Below are positions 34,741 through 46,438 of a stretch of DNA of 64,000 nucleotides, in pieces (positions within the stretch are counted from its first letter, which is position 1; each line of letters opens with the position of its first letter). Under the pieces are notes generated by a model, which was given only the letters and a program-made list of their open reading frames with translations, was not told the DNA's origin and did no database searches. The stretch covers positions 215,569,497 to 215,633,496 of the forward strand of contig NC_081406.1 in NCBI RefSeq assembly GCF_030272615.1, in the 5' to 3' direction. The translations under genes and the position numbers were made by a program. The stretch is from Cryptomeria japonica (lineage: Eukaryota; Streptophyta; Pinopsida; Cupressales; Cupressaceae).

Positions 34741-35930
34741 TCCTTTTTGGTATTTTTGTGATGATTTTGATTTTTGTTGAGAGAATTTTCAAGTGGGATG
34801 GATGATTTTCTGAAATACAAAATGCAAGCACGGCACACAAAGTACAATCATTTCACTTAATCTAACATAAAGTGTATGTTCTGTCGAGGATGTGTTCAAA
34901 TCCCCAATGTTTTAATAGGTTGGATACAAGATAAACACTTCAGAAAGACTCTTTATTCAAGGGTCATAAGCAACATCATAGCCCACTAGTCTCGATACTC
35001 CGTCAGCTCAAACAGCTGTGTAACCCCCTAGAGGGCGCCCGGTTTTTTTGCCTTTTGCCAGAAGTTAATCCAAAGTGAATTGCTTCACAGTTGAGTAGTT
35101 ATCTTGGGAGATATATGGTGAGTAATCTTGGGGGCGGATTCTTCCCCACCCTTGCACTATGATGTTACAAATGTTTGGATACTGACTCAGCTCAAAGTTT
35201 TTAATACTATGGTTCTTAATCAGGCTTCTCGTTCGGCCATCAGTGATAAACTCCCTCAGGAGGCTTCCCAACCTTTAGAACAAAGGCTTTACGTATCTCG
35301 AGGATACTGGGGGAAGGCTAATCACTGCGTGCAACCGTTGAAAAGGACTTTCGTCACTTTCCACATTTGATTATAGTGGGTTGGAATTCTTGGCGTCAAA
35401 GCCGTTCCCCACTCAGGTCGTTCCCTTCACATCGGCCATAAATGGCTTTAAGAGTTGATTGCAACTCCTCGGGAAGGCAGGCCTGCTAAAGGTTTTACTG
35501 CTTAAAATACTGAAAGCATAAGAGTGGTTTGGCTTTTTGGTCACCCAGTTAAGGGGAGAGCATATACCTTCCACTTTTGAGACAAGGCAAATAAGCTTGT
35601 TCTTTTTAACCCTCAAGACAATAATTTGCTAACTTCTATTTGGAGATGTTGCTCCAACAAGCATGATGTTCTTTTTAATCGTGCATAGCAATAATTATCT
35701 AATCTATGGAAAATAAAACGTCAACAAAGCAAATTTCAACTTTTTGGAGGTCAACAAAAAGAAAAACGTTTTGCTGTGAAGGCAAACTTCCTCGCTTTAC
35801 CTGCAAGAAACTGTTAAGTCCCTGTAAATAAACAGAACAAGAAAGCTGTTAGTTTGTTTCAGGGGACTTCCACAAGTCTAAATTTTTTTAATTCGATTAC
35901 AAATTTCTTTTTGTTTGTTTTATTTGGGAT
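34741..35930 (-). other. Element B leader between the two arrays
   Basis: No coding signal. 35330-35600 contains the leader block shared with elements A and C (on the minus strand CTTTAGCAGGCCTGCCTTCC and GAAGGGAACGACCTGAGTG). The plus-strand open frame at 35128-35370 has no recognisable features. Confidence 0.55.
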
Positions 35931-36345
35931 GCGCTACAATACTCTGCGGATGCGCTACTGTTTCTTTTTTGTGTGCTATTTTGTTTCTCGGATGCGCTAT
36001 TCTGTGTGTTAGATGCGCTAATCTGTGGTTTGGTTTTCCCGCGGTCTATTGTGCAGGAAAATTTTGAATTTGATGCGCTAACTGTTTGTTGCAACGCACT
36101 GGAATATGCAGTTTAAGCGCTAAAAGTTGGGGCCGTTGTGCTAATCTGTTGGGTATATGCGCTAATCTATGTTTCGCTGGCGTTGACACCTACAGAAAAA
36201 TTTGTCAAATAGTGTCATGCGCTAGGGAACAGTTTCGACGCGCTAAGACAGTAAGCACACGCGCTAAACAGTAGGCTAGAAGCGCTAAACTGTTAGGCGG
36301 ATGCGCTAAAATATCTTTTCGACGTGTTAATTCTAGTTTCCCGCG
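35931..36345. repeat. 21-bp phased GCGCTA array, LTR-proximal
   Basis: GCGCTA or close variants start at 35931, 952, 973, 994, 36015 / 36075, 096, 117, 138, 159 / 36219, 240, 261, 282, 303, 324. Twelve are exact. Spacing is 21 bp within groups of five or six and 60 bp between groups, giving a higher-order period of 144 bp. It ends about 50 bp from the primer-binding site. Confidence 0.9.
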
Positions 36346-36395
36346 TACCTGCAAAAGTCATCAAATTCAAAAAATGATGTGTTATTGGGGGTCGT

Positions 36396-36413
36396 GCCCC
36401 ATGGTGGGCGCCA
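36396..36413 (-). promoter_or_regulatory. Primer-binding site of element B
   Basis: Minus strand TGGCGCCCACCATGGGGC begins a few bases after the LTR end, the usual position for the tRNA 3' end match. I do not assign the tRNA. Confidence 0.75.
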
Positions 36414-36417
36414 GAAA

Positions 36418-37890
36418 TGTATGCGGGAAAAGTGGGCTAATAAAACTTAATATGTGAAAATATTTCAAAATACTAGTCCACACACACACATAGGACTTCT
36501 TGATGCAAGCTATGGAGTAACGTAGTGTTACTCAGCTTCCCAAGGAGGGTCCCATGGTTCTCTATCTCACAATGTCCCTCAAACCAACGTTTTTGCTCTC
36601 AGATTACTGAGCAAAATGGCTTAGGGATGGCAAATATGAGAACGAGAGAGATTTTTAATCGATTTTAGTATGAGATGTGTTGTAAGCTATGTATGATGCT
36701 AAAAATGCAATAAACTATATGATAAGATGACGAGATTAGTATGAATACTATCCTAGCATACTATATTTAGTCTATGATTGAGGTAAAATGATAAAGAAAA
36801 TAATCTAAGCATGCATATTAGTCTAATTTATGATCTAAAAGAGGCTAAATGAGGAGCATATATGAAATGAGAAAGCTTGAAAGAATTTGAGCATAAGTGT
36901 AATGCTTCAAATTTGAAAGATGATTGTTAAAAATGGAGGAATGAGAGCTCTATTTATAGCACAAATAGGGCAATGGATGGTAAGGATTGAAAGGTTTAAT
37001 CAAGGGCCAGGTTTGAAAGTTGGGGATCCATGTGCACAATTGGCACCAATGAAATGGTGACAAGTGTCAACATAGGGTTGGGTTGAGAGAAGAGGTTGGA
37101 GGCATTAAAGGCCTGAGAAGACCTCATGGTTATCTAAAGGCTAAGGGTCAAGTCTAAGTTAGGCTTACCCACTGGATTAAGAGTTAATCCAAGGATAAAC
37201 CTTTGTGCAAATGTTTAAGAGATAATCATGGTCAAAGCATTAATGGCCTGATGAGACCCTTGGGTTGGATAGAGGTTGAGTCAAAACAAATGTTTTAACC
37301 ATGTGGGAGGGTTTGAATTAACCATTAATGGTTACTGGAGACTTTGGGGATTAAGTGGTTGAAGGTTGGAAGCCTTTAATGGTTTTCAAAGACTTTAAGG
37401 GTTTTGGTGGTTGAAGGTTGAAAACCTTCAATGGTTATCCAAGACTTTGGGTCATTTTGAGAAGTGACCTCCCTTTGCTTAGGGATGTGACAAAGTTTAG
37501 AGGAGGGTTAGGTTAATTAGAATCGATTAGAAGATTCTAGAAGGGATTAGGAAGGGGTTTGGGATTTTGCAAGTGGATGGGGGGATAATAGGATTTAATT
37601 GAATTAAATGATTTTCATTCAATTTGGTTGTAATTAAATAAATTTGATTTATTCAATTTAGGATAACTATTTAATTAAATTTGAATTTAATTAAAAGTGG
37701 GTAGGGGGGATTTAATTGAATGAAATGATTTATTCAATAAATGGGTATAGTGAATTTTATTTAAATAAATTGAGTAATTTATTTAATAAAATAGAAGAAT
37801 GTGGATAATTTAATTAAATTGGATTTAATTAAATAGAGAAATGAACATAAAATATTCATTTAGGAATATGGTCATTTTTATACGTCTACA
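36418..37890 (-). mobile_element. 5' LTR of element B (1473 bp)
   Basis: On the minus strand it begins TGTAGACGTATAAAAATGACC and ends CCGCATACA. It has a TATA-like GCTATAAATA at 36951-36960 (minus). The part near 37560-37860 is AT-rich with TTTAATTAAATT words. The first 20 bases resemble the LTR start of element A, which suggests related families. Without a second LTR the age cannot be judged. Confidence 0.85.
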
Positions 37891-38007
37891 TAACCCCTTA
37901 CAAATTTTGCAGGGACAATAACATTTTCCATCACCTTTTCTTTTCAAGTTAGACCACAATCTAGCAATTGTCTCCTTATTTTGTTGTTCGTTGATATTGT
38001 CTAACAT
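37891..38007 (-). pseudogene. TNP2 start exon, cut by the LTR of element B
   Basis: MLDNINEQQNKETIARLW, then GDGKCYCPCKICKGL, then the LTR. The CPC-x2-C arrangement is that of the transposase-associated domain found at the N-terminus of TNP2 proteins. The body of TNP2 resumes at about 30115, left of element B. The start codon at 38007 is the first in frame. Confidence 0.6.
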
Positions 38008-38670
38008 GGTCTTTCTTCATAGGCAATAAAATTGGGCTATAGAACTAGTTATATAGAAGTTGAAATGTTAGTTATGAAATCATGTTTCAGTATTGTATAC
38101 CAAATCAAATTACTTGAAAATAGAAATTATCATCATTGAACCAAAACCATCTAACTCTTCTTTTTCATCTCAAAACATATCTAATGGCTTTGTGGTATGC
38201 AATCCTTGTATAAGATATTAAGTTGACTGATGTCTAATTAGGGTAATCCATGAGTGTGTAATGTGAATTCAGTATCCTAAACATTGGAGAGACCTTATTT
38301 GACTTCCCTAATCAATGTGGTTGGTGTCCTAATATGAAATACTGAGTTCTACCCTTGCCTCTGCATCAAACTTCTCACATCATGTTTCTTCAACAAAACA
38401 CACAAATATGATTTGAGCCAACACCATGAGGATAGGGTCAAGTATCAATATGGAAACTAATCATAATACGTGAAGACAGGGTTCACACATAAGTGTTGGC
38501 TCTCAACAATGCCACACTTCCAAAATTGTCAGCCTCAAGACTTGTCCTATTGGGTGAACACTCATTGATGGCCACAAGGCCAAATCAATGTATGTAGGCT
38601 TCGAACTCCTAACTCTAGGCTAGGAGGACCCTACAGAAGGTCTATGAACACTCACTTGGTCTAGGGGTTT
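38008..38670. other. Noncoding segment, no feature seen
   Basis: AT-rich, no recognisable coding or repeat structure. It may contain the upstream end of the CACTA element, but no terminal inverted repeat was found. Confidence 0.4.
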
Positions 38671-38987
38671 CACTAGAGATATTGAATAGGAGAACCTAGA
38701 AGAACCATCACTAGAGATATTGAATAAGAGATAGACTTCTGCTGCTGCATTAAAAGCATTAGCATGTTCTTCATTTATTGATGTAAACTCTCTATGATGC
38801 CACCACAACCAACAAAGGTGTAAAAAGTTGTTTGCAATGCATAGACTTTTAGGATTGTCCTATGAGAAAATAGAATTAAAGTATGGAAGCAGGATCTACC
38901 AGCTCGTGAGGGAATCTTGATGAAAAATAACTGTAAAATATTTGGGCAAGCTTATATACAAAAACTCATGCTTTCTGATGGGTTTAT
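38671..38987 (-). repeat. Left arm of an inverted repeat, diverged CWC22 fragment
   Basis: Matches the reverse complement of 41862-42146 at roughly 93% by eye. The first two thirds also align, less well, with the C-terminal MA3-region codons of the CWC22 copy in between (for example ...GAATTGTCCTTTGG... at 40220 against GGATTGTCCTATGAG here). 38671-38720 has a short internal duplication of CACTAGAGATATTGAATA. Confidence 0.8.
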
Positions 38988-39781
38988 GTCTGATTGTTTC
39001 TTTTGTATGGAGGTAGGTGCAGTATCTTTCCTATAAACAGAATATTATATCCTAGAATATTTTATATCATTACAAGATTAATATTATAATTTTGCTATTT
39101 ATCATAATCCAAAAGTGAGTATATCTAACTTTCAACAATTGTAACTAGAAAGGTAATAAAGCTATCAGTTTTAAGGAATTTTTGTCAGGGATCAATTGTT
39201 TTCTTTACTCATTCACAACATGGGTATCAAATCAATACTGGGTACAATGTTAATGCTAAAATGGTACTGATTATACTAGTCTCAATGCAAACCTGACCAT
39301 CTATAGAAGGAATAGACATTATAGTTTGATTGATGAGAAATATAAGGTTTGTTTGATTACTCAAGGTCTTCATACATTGGGTATGTCATATGTATGCTCA
39401 TGGATAGCATTTGACATCAAGGAGACAGTAAAGAGACAAAACCCAGGTAGTAGCATATACCCAAATCCATGGGGAGATACAGAAGACATTTTCAAAGTAA
39501 TATCTAAGCACAAAGAATCTTATTGAATTTAGATTTCTAGTTTGCTTATGGTACATCACACAACATGGAAAACAAGAAATACTCAATAAATAACAGGATT
39601 CATTGATCTAGTATTATCACAATCTGCACTTGGCCTTCAATATTTTCTCCTCCTAACACTGTTTATCCATTACCTATCAAGTACAAAACTCTAAAACCTA
39701 TGGCTATTAAAATACATAAGACAACATTGTAGCATCTTATAATCATCTATTATAAAACCAAAGCACTTGGGAGTGATTCTT
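38988..39781. other. Noncoding segment between the repeat arm and the CWC22 copy
   Basis: AT-rich. A plus-strand open frame at 39326-39526 (MIDEKYKVCLITQ...) has no recognised motif and no support. Nothing else was seen. Confidence 0.4.
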
Positions 39782-40775
39782 TTATTTGTCATAGTCCAAG
39801 AAAACGGTGTTTACTGGAGCCTTGAATAACTGACTAGAAATATTTTTAATTCCTTTTCTTTTTCCTTCTGATTTTTTCACTGTCACTTTCATCCTCCAAG
39901 TCAGATGCCCTTGCCCTTTTGTTTCTTCTTTTTTATTTATACTCATTGTCATGCTTTGAATTATTTTTCTTTCTTGGTGACTCCTTACTGCTCTCATTGT
40001 CAGTTTCACTCTCAGAATCTAAGTCTGATGTATCAAAATCTGACGAACCTGATGAACTAGAAGAATCGTCATTAGAGGTAGATTCATCTGACTCAGAAAT
40101 AGACTTTTGCTGCTGCATTATAAGCCTTGGCATATTCTTCAAATACTCACGTAAACTCTCAGTGATACCACCAAGACCAATAGAAGTAAAGAAATTGATA
40201 GCAAACCGTGAATTTTTGGAATTGTCCTTTGGAAAAATTGAATCAAAAGACTCCTGTATTGTTGGATCATTCAACCTTTCATTAAGCAACAATATACCAA
40301 GCTGCTCTGCCAGCTCCTAGAAGAGAATATTTATAAAAATATGGGAAGAGGAAGTAGTGTCTTCCTCTGTCAGCCATATATAAGCAAGACAATGCCATGG
40401 AAGAGCATCTGTGCCAAGTAAGTGGGCAAAAAACTTTGCAACATTACATAGTTTATTTGTTTCTAGTATGTGTATCATAGAATACTGTTGTACAAAACAC
40501 TTATCAAAAAATTCCTGATAAATTTTATTGATCATACAGAATCTTTGCCCAGGAAGACCATAATAACGAAGGTATGTTCTCTCTTGACTGCAGCATTCTA
40601 ACAACATGATGCATAATTCCATCTCTTGACCAGGTTCAAGCTTGATCTTTAGTAGCTTATGACTAGCTTCCTCGAAATCAACACTTGACATGATTGTCAA
40701 ATAAATTGTACATCTTAAATTGACCAAGTTTGCCTCTGTCTCATCCTATATTCTCAGTGCTTCCTCGCCTTCCTC

Positions 40776-40817
<42 letters not shown>

Positions 40818-41865
40818 TGAATCATCACTTGAATCATTCTCCCCTTCTGCTTCATCTGAAGAAGCATCTCCAAGGATATCTTTCTTCAGTTTTTCATAGG
40901 TTGCCTCATGCTTTAAGAAATCAGGATCTAGATTGAAAACATCCAAACCAGCTTCTTGATCAAGTTCATCTTCTAGGAAAACTTCATGTGTTAACTAATC
41001 TTCTTGCTCTACAAGGTCCAATTCTGGATGCACAGCTGGATGACCCTCAAACTTAGCTTTGTGAATTACAAAAAGGCCTTCAATTAAAAACTGTACTCAT
41101 TTGTCAATTTCCCCCTCATGGAGAATACCTCTAAATCTTTCAAAAATCCCATAGAGACCTTTGGGTGAAAGGTCTTACAACAAAGAACCACATTCTTTCA
41201 TGAACCCAACAGCAACCTCTACACTGTCATCTGTGGGGTTCTCTAGTAAAAGGGTGAGAAGTTCCAAGGAAATGATCTCATGTGCAACTTGTTGATTCAC
41301 TCAATGCGCTATGAATTTGGCTGCTGCTATCAACATGTGCTTGTCATTGTGTTTGTATGCCCTCTTAAGCTGCAAAATAATTCTTCGCAAAAGCAGATTG
41401 CCAACTTTAGGAAATTTTGTATTTACCACAACAACCAATGCAGCAAAAACATATGTAAATCTAGGGGATGCCATTTGGGATCTCATACAAGACCTACAAA
41501 ATAGACCCCTCCCACAGATGAGATTCTCTGCAAACAACTTTGGAATGATGTTCTTGATGTTAGATGCATTTACCTTGTTTACTAACCCATTGATACTCTT
41601 CCGAAGGGCATCCCATGTCATGCGCTGGTATTCCACACTGCTCTTGTCTTCCACATCTTTCATCATTTGAGCTAGCTTAAATGGGGGAATGTAAACACCC
41701 CCACTTCTTCCAACACCCTTCTCAGCTCCTCTTACATGACCTTCGCCATTCCCATTCTAAGATGGAATAGACACAACACCAGAAGTTTTCACTTCCACTA
41801 CCTCTCTATCCCTCTTCTTTCCTGAAGCCCCTTTACAACTTAATTCATGCTTATTTCTATACATA
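39782..41865 (-). pseudogene. CWC22: Retrocopy of the splicing factor CWC22
   Basis: One minus-strand frame without introns covers a serine/lysine-rich start, GGVYIPPFKLAQMMKDV, the MIF4G part (MTWDALRKSINGLVNKVNASN, GRGLFCRSCMRSQMASP, NLLLRRIILQLKRAYK), an acidic Asp repeat, the MA3 part ([116 protein letters not shown]) and a Ser-rich tail. This is the layout of CWC22, which loads the exon-junction complex through eIF4A3. Stops split the frame (for example 41301, 40317). The lack of introns points to a retrocopy; no poly(A) trace was seen. Confidence 0.85.
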
Positions 41866-42146
41866 AACCCATCAGGAAGCATGAGTTTTTGCATATAAGC
41901 TCACCCAAATATTTTATAGTTATTTTTCATCAAGATTCCCTCAGGAGCTGGTAGATCCTGCTTCCATACTTTAATTCTATTTTCTCAAAGGACAATCCTA
42001 AAAATCCATGCATTGCAAACAAATTTTAACACCTTTGTTGGTTGTCGTGGCATCACAAAGAGTTTACATCAATAAATGAAGAACATGCCAATGCTTTTAA
42101 TTCAGCAGCAGAAGTCTATCTCTTATTCAATATCTCTAGTGAAACC
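41862..42146 (+). repeat. Right arm of the inverted repeat around the CWC22 copy
   Basis: Inverted copy of 38671-38987. Its CWC22-like part is therefore in plus orientation, opposite to the copy at 39782-41865. It overlaps or abuts the 5' end of the retrocopy near 41862. Confidence 0.8.
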
Positions 42147-42939
42147 TCCATGATCTTTTGTTGGAGTAGAATTTGTTATATTCTAGAAAGGGTCTTGTCC
42201 TTTGTTGATGGGATATTCATCTACCTCAAGAAATAACTATTCTTTTCTCCAACAAGAAGTGAAACTAAATGAAGATCTAGAACCATGAAATGAATCCTCA
42301 AAAGGATTACTATAGTTAGTTTTGGTAGATAATGATCTGGGTAAAATACTAATGTGGCTTTAGGAAACATTATGTACTAGCTTAGCATACTCTAACAACT
42401 TTGGTATGACATTCTACATCCAATAAAGTCTCCATCGGTATCTCTATTGTGTTTGTGATCTCTAGATTTATGATCTCTATAATATAACTAATATGCGATA
42501 TCTAGATTTATGATCTCTATAATATAACAATCCCATAATTATGTTTCCAGGCATCTATACCAACACAAACATCATGCTAGTGTTCAGCCATAGCAATTGA
42601 TATCCTAATTATAGAATGTGAAATATGCACATAACTATGAATAAAGATTAAGAAAAATAAAGAAAGATGCTTATTGCAAACATAAATGACTAATGGACGA
42701 GTTGAATTCATTGTAGATAGTTTTGAATATCAAATTCACTTATTTGTGTGCATTTAGTAATTCATGTACTTGTGGCCAACCATTTATCTCTTTCATAAAT
42801 TAAACATTTATTAATAACATTAAATGGCTGAGTAATTATGTTTTAGTTGAAATTGAAAATAAAATATTTTATTTCAGGATAGCTCACACTATTCCCTATC
42901 ATATTTTAGACTCTCAGTTTTGTCAGTAGTGGTTTGATG
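42147..42939. other. Noncoding segment, no gene seen
   Basis: AT-rich. 42440-42530 has a short direct duplication of ATCTCTAGATTTATGATCTCTATAATATAAC. No coding signal. Confidence 0.5.
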
Positions 42940-43800
42940 TCTTTGGAGATGATCATTGCATTTCTTTAGTTACGTTTGCCAGTGTACTCCCAGCTTGTGC
43001 CAAAATGGGAGCTTTGGAATAGGGTATGGACATCCATCAAAGCATAAAAGATAGAGGAATTTTGTCAGATGTAGTTGCAGCTGCTCTGTTAGACATGTAT
43101 GCAAAATTTGGAAGCATAGACAAGGCATGGGAACTATTTGATGGATTGCCTCAAAGAAATGTGGTTTCCTAGACTGCAATGATTGTCGGATATGCATAAA
43201 ATGGATTTGTTGAGAAGGCTTTAGAAACTTTCAAGAAAATGCGATCGGTAGGTGTAAAGCCAAATTCCATGACCATTGCTACTATCCTCCCTACCTATGC
43301 CAAAATGGGAGATTTGGAATAGGGTATGGACATTCATTGAAGCATAAAGGATAGAGGAATTTCGTCAAATGTTGTAGTTGCAACTTCCTTGGTAGACATG
43401 TATGCAAAATGTGGAAGCATAGACAAGGCACATGAACTCTTTGATAGAATGCCTGAAAGAAATGTTGTCTCGTGGACTGCAATGATTGTTGGATATGCAC
43501 AAAATTGATTTGTCGAAAAGGATTTAGACACTTTCAAGCAAATTAAATTGGCAGGCATAAAGCCAAATTCCACAACCTTTGCCAACATCCTCCCTGCTTG
43601 TGCAAAAATGGGAGCTTTGGAGCAGGGTATGGACATCCATCAAAGCATAACAGATAGAGGAATTTTGTTAGGTGTTGTACTTGCAAATGCCCTGCTTGAT
43701 ATGTATGCAAAATGTGCAAACATGGAAAAGGCTTGTGAATTGTTTGATACGATGTCGTAAAGAGATGTGATCTCATGTGAACAATCAACATGTGCGTATA
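42940..43800 (+). pseudogene. Pentatricopeptide repeat (PPR) protein fragment
   Basis: Plus-strand frame pieces repeat a unit of about 100 residues three times: VLPACAKMGALE, GMDIHQSIKDRGIL, ALLDMYAKFGSIDKAWELFDGLPQRNVVS, TAMIVGYA and NGFVEKALETFKKMRSVGVKPNS. This is the P-L-S type PPR array of plant organelle RNA-binding proteins. At least seven stops (for example TAG after GALE near 43020, TAG in NVVS-TAM near 43170) break it, and both protein ends are missing. Several stops correspond to expected W or Q codons. No organelle-targeting start or E/DYW end is visible. Confidence 0.85.
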
Positions 43801-44539
43801 TGGGAGGAAGGGATTGATGCGACAAAATTGAATGCTCACTCCTCAATCACAGTTCTATGGTTTTACGAGGAGTGGATTCCTACAGCATATTACGCATTCA
43901 CAGAACCACACCTTTGACTAGAAGCCATCCGGCCTGAGATTGGATAATCAATATGAATACGAGATTGACCAATTTGCATTAAAAACTAGGGCAATTAACC
44001 ACCACATGTCTCATTTCCTAACATCTTTTGCATAAAAAAAGAATCTCTTGAATGGTATATTTTTTGCAACATGAAATTAAGGTGAAGAATCTACCTCCAG
44101 CGTGGGATTGCAAGCAATGCCACAAATGCCTTCGATGCGGGTTTGATGTTGTTGGGGGTTGAAGTTGCCACGGATGCCTACGTGGGATTAAAATGCACAA
44201 ATGAATTGCCCTCTTCTTTTTTTTTAAGTAATGGTCATTGTCGTTGGAATTACGATGAGCTCGAGTAGTTTTTTGAAAAAAAGAAAATTTTCATTGCTAA
44301 TGCCTTCTTCGTCGAAACCAAATGGTAAATTGCCATCGGAATTTCGACGAATTTGGGCATTTTTCAAAAAAAAAATCAAATTTGGCCACAATATACCTTC
44401 TCCATCGGAAATCTAGTCCAAATATATTAGTGAATTCCTATGAACTTCAACTACCATCTAATCTTGGTTTGTCACCTATTTTTAATGTTTGTGACTCAAC
44501 TCTTTATAAGTGTAGTGTTGATGCAGGCGAAGAAACAAT
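43801..44539. other. Noncoding segment
   Basis: No recognised gene. 44250-44410 has repeated TCGTCGGAATT- and AAAAAAA-type words. Confidence 0.4.
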
Positions 44540-44815
44540 GTAGGATATTGTTGATGATGACATTCCCAAACATGAACCACCAAAGTTGCATAAGGTTCTA
44601 GATACAAAGGTTGCCAAGTGAACTAGGAGTAAAGTTTACATGGAGTATTTGGTGGCTTGGAAAGGACAACCTAATACTGAAGCAGTCTGGATGATAGAGC
44701 AACAGATCAAAGATCATGGTGCAAACCTGCAGACTCTCATCTCAAGTGGACTTGAGATTTCTTCTTCCAATGAGTATGGTGCAGGAGCACCTCATCAAAA
44801 CCATTCACGATGACA
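44540..44815 (+). pseudogene. Chromodomain end of a Ty3/gypsy chromovirus polyprotein
   Basis: Plus-strand PKHEPPKLHKVLDTKVAK, a TGA, then TRSKVYMEYLVAWKGQPNTEAVWMIEQQI. The YLV-x-WKG-x-P-x-x-x-x-W pattern is the core of a chromodomain as found at the end of chromovirus integrases, which may guide insertion to heterochromatin. The rest of pol is absent to the left. A purine-rich CTGATAAGGGAGGATAAG follows at about 44825-44842 and may be the polypurine tract. Confidence 0.65.
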
Positions 44816-44842
44816 AGTCAAACTCTGATAAGGGAGGATAAG

Positions 44843-46260
44843 GCATTAACAATTTCTTTAGGATGTTTTATATAGGTTTCCAATTATGCATTATATGTTT
44901 GTAATAATGAGCCCTATCTTGTGAGCCAATTAGGACTTTTGGACAATAGGGGATCCAATATGTTGGTTTTAAGTGTTTTAAGAGGTTTTAGGAGGGGTTT
45001 TACTTGACCCAAGGCATTAGGAGGTGAAAGATGACATTTTGACAACTTTTGCAAAAGTTGTCAAAAGTTGTCATGAGCAAATTTTTTTGCACTTTTTGCA
45101 TTTTGTAATTTGAAACTTCTCCAATGGCTCTAACCTCTTTATTTTTAGTTGAGAGCAGTTGAGTAATGGTTTATACACCTCGAGGATCCAATTTCCAAGA
45201 GGGTGATTGTACGAAGAAGATTTTTGATGCAAACAAGCTAATAAAATTTTGAGTTTTCCTACAATTCTGGAGTTTTGTTCCGTGGTACGGTTTTGTATGA
45301 ATTGGGATCCTTTTTCAATGATGTGAATTGAGTTGAGAGGAGAGTTAACTCTATTTTGGTTTTTATTTGGAGTCTTGATTGTGTGTGTTGCTCCTGATAT
45401 TCAAGTTTTGTTGTAGGTACCCAGAAAACCAGGGTTTACCTTGGGTTTTTCCTCATTCAAGGCCATATCTTGCATTTTACCAATCTGATGCTCATGGGAT
45501 TTGGTGAAAGGAAATTATGGTCAATTTATTTTAGATTTACAAGAGTGTTTTGCAGGAGGAGCAAGGGAGAGAAGTTTTTGAAGAGACCCTAGGTAGACAT
45601 CTCTATGTGGCTACCTAGACCTTGAACAAACAAAAGTACCTTGTGTGCAAATGGTGATGCTTCTAGGTGTGTAACCCTTTAATCCCTATTGATTTATGTT
45701 TCCCAACATTTCCATTGGATTGTAACCCACCGGTTCATTCATTTGAGCATAGTTGCTTCACAAAAGAGACCTAATTAGCCCTTTTAGGACAGTCAAATTC
45801 CTACCAGCAAAGACCTTTGTTTTCTAGACCTTGACCCTTCCTTTTGGGGACTTGTATAACTTCCAAAAGGGTATTTTAATCCATAATTTTTTGCCAAGGT
45901 GTTTGGGAAAATCTGAACTTAAGGTCCCTTTACCTGCTAAATGGGACAACAAGCAACCAGGCCTAATTGGGTGAGTTTCTTAAGGAGTGAGCATGTATTC
46001 TTGTCACTGGCTCTTTGTCTAAACTTAGGGAGTTTTGTATGACCCAAAACCGGTGTGAAAATGATTTGTAACCCTTGGAGGTATCATGGAGTGTGTTGCA
46101 GCAAGATACCCCTAATTGAGTAAGAGAGGATCTTGGAGATGGTGAGAAGATTGTACTAAAGTTGTAGAGCCTTGATAGGATCCCATCCATGTGTTAGGGG
46201 GTCAGTGTCATATATTTTGAGGTGTTTGGTAGGTAACAAGGAGGGCTCTACATCAACTAT
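44843..46260 (+). mobile_element. Probable 3' LTR of the chromovirus
   Basis: Noncoding, follows the chromodomain end and purine tract. It contains TTTGTAATAATGAGCCC and a short internal inverted repeat around GACAACTTTTGCAAAAGTTGTC (45040-45070). A similar arrangement occurs at about 53480-55240. LTR ends could not be fixed because no second copy of the same LTR is present. Confidence 0.45.
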
Positions 46261-46438
46261 CTAGACCTCGTCTATATAAAGTATCAGTAATGATAGTATA
46301 GTGAGATGACTGATGGATAAAATTTCTTTTCTGATGGGAGGATAGGTAAGGGGGAAGAATATTCTCTTTCAGGTATCAATAAGTTTGGCTATATAAGGAT
46401 TGATTGGTTTGACATATGTGGAAAATCATGTGGGTATT

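Larger units (their letters stand above)
30190..37890 (-). mobile_element. Element B: Tat-like Ty3/gypsy retrotransposon, 5' part only
   Basis: Minus-strand order: 5' LTR (37890-36418), primer-binding site (36413-36396), leader with two 21-bp phased arrays, a small upstream ORF (33605-33219), gag (33159-31279), protease (31227-30538) and G-patch (30534-30190). Homology stops inside the G-patch at about 30190-30205, where CACTA intron sequence begins. RT, RNase H, integrase and the 3' LTR are absent. The 5' LTR cuts the TNP2 start exon, so the element inserted into the CACTA shell and later lost its 3' two thirds, or arrived truncated. No matching target duplication remains on the left side. 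Confidence 0.85.
1..38007 (-). mobile_element. Shell of a CACTA (En/Spm)-like DNA transposon, broken by nested LTR elements
   Basis: Minus-strand pieces that belong together are spread over this span. They are a TNP2-like transposase start exon (37891-38007), the TNP2 body (26187-30115), a SET-domain gene (24890-25810 continuing at 6470-6848) and a Ptta/En/Spm-type domain (3858-6328). Two retrotransposons account for the gaps: element B inside the TNP2 start exon, and element A inside the SET gene with a 5-bp target duplication. TNP2 with a second Ptta/En/Spm-type protein is the known gene content of plant CACTA elements. I did not find a convincing CACTA terminal inverted repeat at either end, so the outer limits are unknown and the left end may lie outside the window. 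The span as one element is inference. Confidence 0.6.

Noticed and set aside
34474-34761. Plus-strand frame with heptad-like YAL repeats
   Set aside because: A 21-bp repeat gives a seven-residue repeat in any open frame; the array lies in an untranslated leader, and similar repeats open other frames in element C.
34080-36345. CRISPR-like interpretation of the regular arrays
   Set aside because: Only six bases are conserved per 21-bp step, there are no spacer-length unique segments, and the host is a plant.
38008-38670. CACTA terminal inverted repeat upstream of the TNP2 start exon
   Set aside because: No CACTA/TAGTG terminus with matching subterminal repeats could be seen here or at the left side.
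39326-39526. Small plus-strand ORF between the repeat arm and the CWC22 copy
   Set aside because: No recognisable motif, no neighbours, and length expected by chance in this much sequence.
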